From positions 1-38,680 of the forward strand of contig NZ_CP114770.1 of assembly GCF_027359925.1 (NCBI RefSeq): a DNA stretch of 38,680 nucleotides, in the 5' to 3' direction. This stretch comes from Hymenobacter canadensis. GTDB taxonomy: Bacteria > Bacteroidota > Bacteroidia > Cytophagales > Hymenobacteraceae. The position numbers and the translations under genes were made by a program. Shown here one piece after another: positions 33,277 through 38,680 of the stretch (position 1 is its first letter; each line of letters begins with the position of its first letter). Below the pieces are notes generated by a model, which worked only from the letters and a program-made list of their open reading frames with translations, ran no database searches and was not told where the DNA came from.

Positions 33277-33738
33277 TTAAGTTAGCTTGGTGAGTCGTCG
33301 GATGTTGGCTAAGTATAGCCAGGCGTTGGCGTGCTGGGTTTTTCGTTCGTAGTCTTTGGCCAAACGGCGGTTGGTACCGGCCCAAGCAATGCTGCGTTCC
33401 ACGACCCAGCGCTTGGCGTGGATAAAAAAGCGGCCTTTATCGGCCACTACGCCCATCGGCACCTGTGCCTGCAGGCCTCGGCCCGCCAAGTGCTGGCGGA
33501 AGCGGCGGCCAAAGCCGCCGTCCACGAACACGGTCTGCAGCCGGTCAAGCAACTCGCTGCCCAGCGCCAGTGCGTCCCAGAGGCGGGCGGCGCTGGCCCC
33601 ATCGTGGCAGTGGGCTGCCACTACGCAGCAGGTAAGCAGATTGCCCAGTGTGTCGACCAGAAAGAAGCGCTTGCGGCCCTTGATGCGTTTGCCCGCGTCG
33701 TAGCCCACTTGGCGGGTGCTGGTGGCCGTGTTCTTCAC
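33277..33738 (-). CDS. IS5-type transposase, second frame (DDE domain)
   Basis: The listed start at 33738 is simply the first Met. The frame really enters at the A8 run near 33780 with AAILDSQSVK, which carries the first catalytic Asp. YDAGKRIKGRKRFFLVDTLG, then FVDGGF (second Asp) and WVVERSIAWAGTNRRLAKDY (Glu) follow. These are the standard IS427-group DDE motifs, all present. The protein is expected only as a fusion with the first frame. No stop or deletion is seen, so the element may be active. Confidence 0.9.
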   Translation of the reverse strand: MKNTATSTRQVGYDAGKRIKGRKRFFLVDTLGNLLTCCVVAAHCHDGASAARLWDALALGSELLDRLQTVFVDGGFGRRFRQHLAGRGLQAQVPMGVVADKGRFFIHAKRWVVERSIAWAGTNRRLAKDYERKTQHANAWLYLANIRRLTKLT

Positions 33739-34055
33739 GCTTTGACTGTCGAGGATAGCCGCCGTGGGCTGGGCGTTTTTTTTACCCGCTCGCGGGCTTC
33801 AAGCGTCAAACAACCACTCACTCGCTGCCAAGTGCCATCGGCGGTCCACTTGCTGAAATAATAGTACACTGTAGGCCAGGGAGGGAAGTCTGCCGGCACG
33901 TCGCGCCACACACAACCGTTTTTGAGCACGTAAAAGATGCCATTCACCACCGCGCGCAGCGGCCACTTACTCGTGCGCTGCACCACGAATAAGGGCGCTA
34001 GCTTCGTCCACTGACGCTCTGTCAAGTCTGAACTATACCGCTTCTGCTGCATCAA
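33735..34055 (-). CDS. IS5-type transposase, first frame
   Basis: 106 aa ending soon after an A8 run (minus strand of 33776-33783). It begins MMQQKRYSSDLTERQW and contains LRAVVNGIFYVLKNGCVWRD and FPPWPTVYYYFSKW. This is the DUF4096-type N-terminal domain of IS5/IS427 transposases, which binds the terminal repeats. The normal continuation is in the other frame; the last residues after ERVKK are out-of-frame tail. Frameshifting at the A8 run should join it to the next frame to give a full transposase of about 260 residues. Confidence 0.9.
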   Translation of the reverse strand: MMQQKRYSSDLTERQWTKLAPLFVVQRTSKWPLRAVVNGIFYVLKNGCVWRDVPADFPPWPTVYYYFSKWTADGTWQRVSGCLTLEARERVKKTPSPRRLSSTVKA

Positions 34056-34092
34056 GCAAAGCTAATCCCGGCTGATTAACTTAAACAGCTTC

Positions 34093-34141
34093 TTATAGCA
34101 GCGGGGGGACAAAATTACTTTAAGCCTTCCCCAGCCTTTGC
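34093..34141 (-). repeat. ~55-bp inverted repeat, right copy (main part)
   Basis: Reverse complement of 1437-1485; the remaining ~10 bp (GGCCTTCTTA) lie at 33259-33268 on the other side of the IS5-type element. Similarity ends at the GCCTTTGCGG edge. It includes the TAATTTTG box in the leftward direction. Confidence 0.8.
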
Positions 34142-34197
34142 GGTCATGCGGCTCTCAAAACCCTGTTTGCCCAGGCCCAGAAAACCACATGGGTTTG

Positions 34198-34236
34198 AGT
34201 TTACGAAACTCATCTCGTTTTCGAGTTTCGTAAACT
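34198..34236. repeat. 14-bp inverted repeat in an intergenic region
   Basis: AGTTTACGAAACTC (34198-34211) and GAGTTTCGTAAACT (34223-34236) are exact reverse complements with an 11-bp spacer, itself part of a CTCGTTTTCGAG near-palindrome. A third partial copy (GTTTCTTAAACTC) is near 34251. There is no T-tract. It could be an operator or a recombinase site. The surrounding 34142-34364 holds no gene. Confidence 0.6.
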
Positions 34237-34364
34237 TTGAATCGTAGACGGGTTTCTTAAACTCTCCCGACCATGCAGTAGGCCCCTAGCACTTGGTGCT
34301 GAGCTGCTGCTGGTCGTTCAGGGAAAGGAGCGTTCTGGGTGTACGACAGCGTTGTTTAACTACC

Positions 34365-35066
34365 TCAGCGGTTGATAGCGAATTGTATCAGCTCCCACGT
34401 CTGGTTGTTGGTATACACAATCTTGGTGATGCCGATTCGGCGGCTACGGTAGACGTGGCGTACCCAGTTGAATTGGGTGGAATCAACGCGGGGGCCATAA
34501 TCGGGCATCAGGTGGACTGACTGCCGGAAGGTGCCGGCCGGCGTTGTAACGGCAACCGTATCCACAAACTGGAGCATATTCAGCAACTTTTGACCAACAC
34601 GAATAGGATGGCCAAATCCGACCTCTTGTGGGTAAATCGTGCGGATATCGTCTGCTTGACTAAGTACCCAGTCCTCCCGATAAAATGCAGGATGGGAAGA
34701 CAAGAATTCACTGCCAAACGGATTTGTGCCGGGCTGACCCGTTCCTGGAAAGTAGATCCGGTTGGAATGCGTTAAGGTGGCGGAATACCCCTGTACGCAC
34801 GCTGCGCGGGGATCCCCTGCTTGACTTTGGGTTACGTGGCCTTCTTCAGCTAACGTGACCCGCACCGTATCATAGACTACAGGAGAAGACCCGCGTAATC
34901 GATACACCCACTGGCTGCCCTGTGGAAAATACCAATAGTCGAGAAAGGCAGGGGGAGCTTGAGTGAGTTGGGGGCACTCGGTCACAGCCGTGTTTTTTTT
35001 ACAACTAATGGCCCCCATCAGAATGCTTAGAAAGAGTAACCATCGAAATCCTGCTGTATGAACCAT
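34365..35066 (-). CDS. hypothetical lipoprotein, 233 aa
   Basis: The N-terminus (FRWLLFLSILMGAISCKKN) is a lipoprotein signal with Cys followed by basic residues, common in Bacteroidota. The mature protein has YWYFPQGSQWVYRLRGSSP and repeated beta strands, plus PEVGF-like turns and many Tyr, Thr and Arg. The YFP.G..W.Y.....G motif at the start of the mature chain is frequent in Bacteroidota lipoproteins of unknown function. No catalytic motif is seen. The start is the first ATG in frame (35066). The next gene on the same strand is 90 bp upstream, with an ACCGTTT motif in between. Confidence 0.75.
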   Translation of the reverse strand: MVHTAGFRWLLFLSILMGAISCKKNTAVTECPQLTQAPPAFLDYWYFPQGSQWVYRLRGSSPVVYDTVRVTLAEEGHVTQSQAGDPRAACVQGYSATLTHSNRIYFPGTGQPGTNPFGSEFLSSHPAFYREDWVLSQADDIRTIYPQEVGFGHPIRVGQKLLNMLQFVDTVAVTTPAGTFRQSVHLMPDYGPRVDSTQFNWVRHVYRSRRIGITKIVYTNNQTWELIQFAINR

Positions 35067-35156
35067 TAGGCGTGGATTGATAAGATAAGTTGGTCTTGCT
35101 ACTTAGTATACAGAAACGGTCATGGCTTAAACGCGCTCCATCAAGTCAAAGGAGCA

Positions 35157-35855
35157 TTAGCTTATCCAAAATTGGAGTTTGAAGTCCAGTTCCCAGCCGC
35201 CGGGCCCTTTCTTCATGAAGATGACGCCGCCCCAGCCAGCCAAGCCGTTGCGATAATGCTGCATAAAAAAGGCCGCTCGTTGCCCGTTGGACGAGAAAAC
35301 CACATCGGAGAGCTCCACGATGCCGTAGCCCCGCCGGTGTGGGCGTTTAGCGTCTGAACCTTCCCCTTTGCCGGAGAATCGCCGCCGCGCACTGCGGAAT
35401 CCGTCCTGCGCCAGGGCGTGTAAGCGAAAGCGGCCGCTGTCCGCTCCCAGGCCGGGAAGCCGATGGTCGCCCCGGAGCACCGAATCCACCCCGAGTAATA
35501 GCCCGCCGACCGCTCGGTCCTGTTCCAGTACGCGGGCCAAGACCCAGGGATAACTCAACCACGACAAGGGGGGCCTTCCCGTCGGCTGGACGTGCTCACG
35601 GTACACGCGGTTTGTTTCCAACTGGCCCGCCAGGTAGTCGCGCAAGTAGTCGGTGTCCAGGTTCAACCGCTGCACCTGCCGATCAATGGGCCGGACGACG
35701 ACGTACTTCACGTGTTGGTGCTCAATGGAGTCGAGCTCAAATACCAGGTCCTTCCAATACGCCTCATACACGGCCGCTACGGCCGCGGGTTGCGCGAGGG
35801 CGAGGTGGTTTGTCAGCCAAGCGAGCAGCAGCAGCAGGAAGGTTTGGGTTCTCAT
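35157..35855 (-). CDS. hypothetical secreted protein, 232 aa
   Basis: A clean signal peptide (LLLLLAWLTNHLALAQP) is followed by a helical region (AVAAVYEAYWKDLVFELDS, NLDTDYLRDYLAGQLETN). The C-terminal beta part has VELSDVVFSSNGQRAAFFMQ and GWGGVIFMKKGPGGWELDFK. The latter pattern, strand-S.D.....A.F.....G......GVIF..K..GGW.L, is common in small secreted Bacteroidota proteins whose function is unknown. No T9SS signal. Probably periplasmic. The ATG at 35855 is well placed for the signal peptide. Confidence 0.75.
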   Translation of the reverse strand: MRTQTFLLLLLAWLTNHLALAQPAAVAAVYEAYWKDLVFELDSIEHQHVKYVVVRPIDRQVQRLNLDTDYLRDYLAGQLETNRVYREHVQPTGRPPLSWLSYPWVLARVLEQDRAVGGLLLGVDSVLRGDHRLPGLGADSGRFRLHALAQDGFRSARRRFSGKGEGSDAKRPHRRGYGIVELSDVVFSSNGQRAAFFMQHYRNGLAGWGGVIFMKKGPGGWELDFKLQFWIS

Positions 35856-35984
35856 TGGGAAAGTGGACAGCGGCTGCCAGTACGATGCCGGCCGGGGGCC
35901 GAATGCATACGGTCACGGGGTGATGGCCTCTCGGTCCAGGATGCCATACTGTTCCAATCGATGGTTTAGAGAAACGGTCGTGCC

Positions 35985-36461
35985 TTAAATGTCCTTTGTT
36001 GGAGTAAATGAAGGAATGCCGAGATAGTCCTCATTGCCTGAATCGTAGCGGTAGATGTCCACGTCGGTGATGGTGCGTGTGTGGTAGAGGAAGTCGATTG
36101 TTTGCAGGTCGTGCCCCAGCGCCGGGGTGGAGGCTTCCTCGTTCACATCGATGTACAGGATAATCTCCAGCACGGACTCCAAGCCGAATTGCTCCTTGAC
36201 GGACACAATGGCTTCGGTGCGGTCGTGGAGCTGGCCTACAATTTCGGTAACTAAGCGGTCGATGTCCAACGGTTCAGTGCCTATGGCCGTGGACAGTTGC
36301 CAGCCGCTGTATTGCCACTGTCGGTTGCCGTAGGTGGTGGGGTCGCCTTTCTGCCACGTCCGGGTCGGGACTACGCCCAGACGGGCCGTCACCTCGGCGG
36401 GGTCGAAGGTGTCCCCTTTCAAGGCAAAGTAGACGTAGGAGCCAGAGTGGTGCAGGTTCAT
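35985..36461 (-). CDS. DUF4279-like protein, 158 aa
   Basis: Start chosen at the ATG at 36461 (MNLHHSGSYVYFALKGD). The frame is open to 36773, but the upstream part is low-quality and overlaps the start region of the opposite-strand gene. FDPAEVTARLGVVPTRTWQKGD is the hallmark of DUF4279 proteins (strand, FdpdeiT..Lgi.P....kGd). A long helix (DIDRLVTEIVGQLHD) and strands SVLEIILYIDVN follow. DUF4279 proteins are often found near polymorphic toxins and may act as immunity proteins, but no toxin lies next to this one. Cytoplasmic, no signal peptide. The stop at 35985 is followed by an ACCGTTT motif. Confidence 0.8.
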   Translation of the reverse strand: MNLHHSGSYVYFALKGDTFDPAEVTARLGVVPTRTWQKGDPTTYGNRQWQYSGWQLSTAIGTEPLDIDRLVTEIVGQLHDRTEAIVSVKEQFGLESVLEIILYIDVNEEASTPALGHDLQTIDFLYHTRTITDVDIYRYDSGNEDYLGIPSFTPTKDI

Positions 36462-36532
36462 AAGCGTGGAAAACGAGTGGGCTGGCCAAAGTACAAGTTG
36501 ACGGGTACGGCACCCCCTGCTGCTAAGGTTCT

Positions 36533-36549
36533 GTTCACCTAAACGGTCC
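36533..36549 (-). repeat. dispersed ACCGTTT motif, second long copy
   Basis: On the minus strand GGACCGTTTAGGTGAAC differs by one base from the copy at 424-440. It lies 72 bp upstream of the DUF4279-like start, between divergently oriented genes, so it is not tied to a gene end as the others are. Confidence 0.45.
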
Positions 36550-36658
36550 GAAGATAAACGGGGGCTCGCCGCCCTTTTGTTGATCTTTGGCGGGTGAACA
36601 ACCAAAAATGGGGACTCTGCGAAACTCTTCTCTTCAAGGCTTTTCGTATTGTTGAAGG

Positions 36659-37120
36659 ATGAAGAAGCTACTTTATTGGACTGCGCTGCTGGCTGGCTGT
36701 AGTTCAGATTTTGGTACTCCCGCGCAACTTGACAGAGAGAATGGGTTTGGTGGAGTCCCCTTCGGTAGCTCACCCGCGTTGCTCACGAACGCTACGGTAT
36801 ATTCTGTGCAAGGAGATGATACGACGTTTATCCAAGATACTTTACGCAAACCCGATGGAAGCTTCAACCTGACCGACAGCTTAGGTTTCGCGATATACTG
36901 GGATTATAAGAAGGGGAAACTGCACAAGGTTAGCGCGTCCGCTGTTGGGCGGGGCATACCCGCTGTTTTAGAGGAACTACGTCGCCGATTTGGTCCCGAG
37001 ACGGTGCGTAACGATACTATGTATTGGAGAGGTAAAACCGTAACAGCTACCGCCTATTGCAAGTCTGTGGATGTAGATGTGCTTTTGCTGACGGTAGAAC
37101 AAAAGCCGCAGTCTCTATAG
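36659..37120 (+). CDS. hypothetical lipoprotein, 153 aa
   Basis: MKKLLYWTALLAGCSS is a textbook lipoprotein signal (LLAG before Cys). The mature part begins with FGTPAQLDRENGFGGVPFGSS. It has the NGFGGVPFGSSPALL motif seen in many small Bacteroidota proteins that continue with strands. Later segments are FAIYWDYKKGKLHKVSASAV, VLEELRRRFGPETV and YWRGKTVTATAYCKSV. The RFGPE...N...YW.G....A.Y pattern is typical of this unnamed family. It is divergent from the DUF4279-like gene. The next gene starts 69 bp downstream. Function unknown. Confidence 0.78.
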   Translation: MKKLLYWTALLAGCSSDFGTPAQLDRENGFGGVPFGSSPALLTNATVYSVQGDDTTFIQDTLRKPDGSFNLTDSLGFAIYWDYKKGKLHKVSASAVGRGIPAVLEELRRRFGPETVRNDTMYWRGKTVTATAYCKSVDVDVLLLTVEQKPQSL

Positions 37121-37189
37121 TGCAGCGAAACGGTGATTCGGCGAAACGGGCAGTAATTTGCTGTGCCATCTACCTTATCGTTTTTCCTA

Positions 37190-37491
37190 TGTCCACTGGG
37201 GAAGAAGTTATTTTTAGCATTCTCTTCGCCATCCTTATGATTGGGCTTACCTATTTCTACGCCCGTAGCCTGTTGCTTAAGTCGCTGTTCCTACGGCAAC
37301 TCGATGCCCTGCATGCGCGAGTGACCCAGGGGTTGCCCCTGGAAGGAGCCGAAGTAGACTTGACCGCTATTCCCTGGCAAACCGTGGTAGACGAGGCCAG
37401 CGAAGGGGTGCGCGGACGCATCGACCAGCGCCTGTTTGTGCACCCCGTGTACCGAGACGCTGTATTGGCAACGCCAGGCCTTAGAAGCCGC
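37190..37491 (+). pseudogene. small membrane protein gene truncated by the IS407-like element
   Basis: The ATG at 37190 begins MSTGEEVIFSILFAILMIGL, a membrane helix of about 20 residues, followed by a soluble tail (FLRQLDALHARVTQ, GAEVDLTAIPWQTVVDEA). The frame runs into the insertion sequence and stops at 37524, so the natural C-terminus is missing. The last 28 bp before the IS (37464-37491) are shared with the flank of the truncated IS copy at 16614-16641, so the break in the original gene may be at 37463. The frame is open upstream to 37057, overlapping the lipoprotein gene, but the ATG at 37190 is more natural. Confidence 0.6.
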
Positions 37492-37531
37492 TGTACGCTT
37501 CCCTATTCGATAAGCCAATGGTAGGCAGAGG

Positions 37532-38305
37532 TTAAGCTGCTTGTTTAAATTCGAGTGGGGTCATAAAATTCAAGGCTTGGTGTGGCCGTTGCGTGTTATA
37601 ATCGTGCCGCCACTCGTCCACCAGCTGGCGCACATGGGCCAGTGAGCGAAACAGGTGGGCGTCGAGCAGTTCGCGGCGAAACGAGCCGTTGAAGCGTTCG
37701 ATATAGGCATTCTGCGTCGGCTTGCCGGGCTGAATCCAGTGCAGGATAACGCCTTGCTGCTCACACCACTCGCTCAATTTGGCGCTGATGAACTCAGGCC
37801 CGTTGTCGGTGCGCAACTGCGCAGGACGGCCATAGCACTCGACTAAGCGCGTGAGCACCTGCACAACGCGACTGGCCGGCAAGGAAAAATCTATCTCCAC
37901 GCCCAGCAGCTCGCGGTTGTAATCGTCGAGCACGTTCAAGGTCCGGAACCGGCGGCCATCGGTCAACACATCGCTCGTAAAGTCGAGCGACCAGCACCCG
38001 TTAGCGGCCTCGGGCACGGTCAAGGGCTGCTTCACGCGGGCGGGCAGGCGCTTTTTCAGGCGTCGAGGCAGGTTGAGCGCCAGGGCCCGATAGATGCGTA
38101 ACGTGCGTTTATGGTTGATGATCAGTCCATTTTTGCGCAGGCGGTGGTGCAACTTCCAGAAGCCCCAGCCCGGATGCCGCCCACTTAATGCCCGCAGGGC
38201 TTGCTGCACGGGCTCGTCCTCACGCCCGCGCGCCACGGGGTGGTAGCTGCCGCGCGCCAGCCCCACCAGGGCACACGCCCGGCGCTGGCTCCAGCCTTTC
38301 CCCAC
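37532..38305 (-). CDS. IS407-like transposase OrfB (integrase core)
   Basis: The 257-aa frame from Met38305 is the minimal form; by -1 frameshift at 38348-38353 it would begin KKVASPAARRQAAQGLVG after OrfA. HTH_21-type residues (RRACALVGLARGSYH, HRLRKNGLIINHKRTLRIYR) precede the rve integrase core. The core has Asp in WSLDFTSD, Asp in RTDNGPEF and Glu in AYIERFNGSF. The C-terminal WRHDYNTQRPHQAL is the common end of IS3-family OrfB. All catalytic residues are present, so the transposase may be active. Confidence 0.93.
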   Translation of the reverse strand: MGKGWSQRRACALVGLARGSYHPVARGREDEPVQQALRALSGRHPGWGFWKLHHRLRKNGLIINHKRTLRIYRALALNLPRRLKKRLPARVKQPLTVPEAANGCWSLDFTSDVLTDGRRFRTLNVLDDYNRELLGVEIDFSLPASRVVQVLTRLVECYGRPAQLRTDNGPEFISAKLSEWCEQQGVILHWIQPGKPTQNAYIERFNGSFRRELLDAHLFRSLAHVRQLVDEWRHDYNTQRPHQALNFMTPLEFKQAA

Positions 38306-38343
38306 TAAGCCCTGCGCTGCCTGGCGTCGCGCCGCAGGGCTAG

Positions 38344-38607
38344 CTACTTTTTTCGCAATATCTCCTTGATAGCCTGATTCTCTAAGCTCAGGTCGGCGAA
38401 CATCTGCTTGAGCTTGCGATTCTCTTCTTCCAGGTGTTTGAGGCGGGTGAGCTCGGCCAGGCTAGCCCCCGCATACTTGCTTTTCCACGCATAAAAGGTA
38501 GCCTCGCTCAGGCCGTGCTCGCGCACAATTTGAGCCACGGTCTGCCCGCTGGCTTGCTGCTGTAAAATGGCCACAATCTGGGCCTCGCTGAATCGTCCTT
38601 TTTTCAT
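38344..38607 (-). CDS. IS407-like transposase OrfA
   Basis: 87 aa. The HTH_8-type domain has FSEAQIVAILQQQASGQTV and VREHGLSEATFYAWKSKYAG. The leucine zipper LKHLEEENRKLKQMFADLSL is followed by ENQAIKEILRKK, the standard IS407-group OrfA ending. The stop (TAG) lies just after an AAAAAAG run, where ribosomes slip by -1 to make OrfAB. Binds the terminal repeats and multimerises. Confidence 0.93.
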   Translation of the reverse strand: MKKGRFSEAQIVAILQQQASGQTVAQIVREHGLSEATFYAWKSKYAGASLAELTRLKHLEEENRKLKQMFADLSLENQAIKEILRKK

Positions 38608-38680
38608 GTTGCAGTCGTCAGGTAGGAAAAGTTACGCCTTTCTCTATTCACAACTGGCACTCGATTCGGGGAAGCGTACA

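Larger units (their letters stand above)
33269..34092 (-). mobile_element. IS5-family (IS427-like) insertion sequence
   Basis: This 824-bp element has terminal repeats GAAGCTGTTTAAGTTA, identical over 16 bp, and the 3-bp direct repeat TTA outside both ends (33266-33268 and 34093-34095). Removing it and one TTA restores an uninterrupted reverse-complement copy of the 1437-1493 repeat. It encodes a two-frame DDE transposase, as usual for the IS427 group. Confidence 0.92.
37492..38680 (-). mobile_element. complete IS3-family (IS407-like) insertion sequence
   Basis: This 1189-bp element has the terminal repeats TGTACGCTTCCC at 37492 and its complement ending exactly at 38680, the last base of the window. 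It has TG...CA ends and two overlapping frames (orfA and orfB) with a -1 slippery A6G run. The right flank and so the target duplication cannot be seen. A truncated copy lies at 16642-17282. Confidence 0.92.

Noticed and set aside
36462..36773. N-terminal extension of the DUF4279-like protein to 36773
   Set aside because: The extra 104 residues lie upstream of the DUF4279 motif, are Ser/Arg-rich without structure, and overlap the start of the divergent lipoprotein gene.
37057..37189. Longer start for the truncated membrane protein
   Set aside because: It overlaps the preceding lipoprotein gene by 64 bp and adds Cys-rich residues without a plausible start context.

Overview
The window looks like plasmid or plasmid-derived DNA from a Bacteroidota bacterium, most likely Hymenobacter or a close relative. 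The evidence is type A T9SS C-terminal sorting signals on secreted repeat proteins, DUF6443-type Rhs proteins, many short lipoproteins, TAnnTTTG-like promoter boxes and a mosaic of moderate-GC and very high-GC segments. Replicon functions are present: a ParA-type ATPase with a small basic partner (1.5-2.6 kb), a Rep_3-type initiator (31.1-32.1 kb) and an iteron array just upstream of it (30.96-31.07 kb). The taxonomic call is an inference from protein style, not from a marker gene.

Layout. 0-1.4 kb: minus-strand hypothetical genes (a MORN-like lipoprotein cut by the window edge, an unknown protein, a small membrane protein). 1.44-1.49 kb: one copy of a ~55-bp inverted repeat whose partner, split by an IS5-type element, lies at 33.26/34.09 kb. 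1.5-2.7 kb: par module with repeated AGTTGT/ACAACT motifs. 3.07-3.56 kb: a lipoprotein. 4.08-16.31 kb: five tightly packed plus-strand genes, namely two T9SS-exported seven-bladed RCC1 propellers, a 1520-aa Rhs-like protein with a PKD domain, a 1376-aa DUF6443/Rhs-core protein with a C-terminal extension, and a small lipoprotein overlapping it by ATGA. 16.38-17.57 kb: a graveyard of insertion-sequence fragments.

17.573-29.740 kb: a 12.2-kb segment bounded by Tn3-type inverted repeats and by the same 6 bases (GCCTAT) on both outer sides. It carries the 3' remnant of a diverged Tn3 transposase, REP-like palindromes, a giant 2350-aa secreted FG-GAP/IPT protein built as four blocks of one IPT domain plus seven FG-GAP repeats, and at its right end an apparently intact Tn3-family tnpA/tnpR pair with a putative res region. 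The gene next to the right end (29.745 kb) is a decayed secreted protein whose upstream DNA now lies 12 kb away, left of the transposon.

30.96-33.21 kb: iterons, rep, a 96-aa unknown gene and a class II Fic gene ending in a 19-bp perfect hairpin. 33.27-34.09 kb: IS5-type element with a 3-bp TTA target duplication. 34.4-37.46 kb: hypothetical secreted or lipoproteins and a DUF4279 protein. 37.49-38.68 kb: a complete IS3-family (IS407-like) element whose outer terminal repeat is the last base of the window. A truncated copy of the same IS lies at 16.64-17.28 kb.

How the parts fit: replication and partition genes maintain the replicon, and mobile elements have shuffled its cargo. The two notable cargoes are the RCC1-Rhs gene cluster, which may be a secreted surface or effector system, and the transposon-borne giant FG-GAP surface protein. 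No rRNA, tRNA or CRISPR array was seen.
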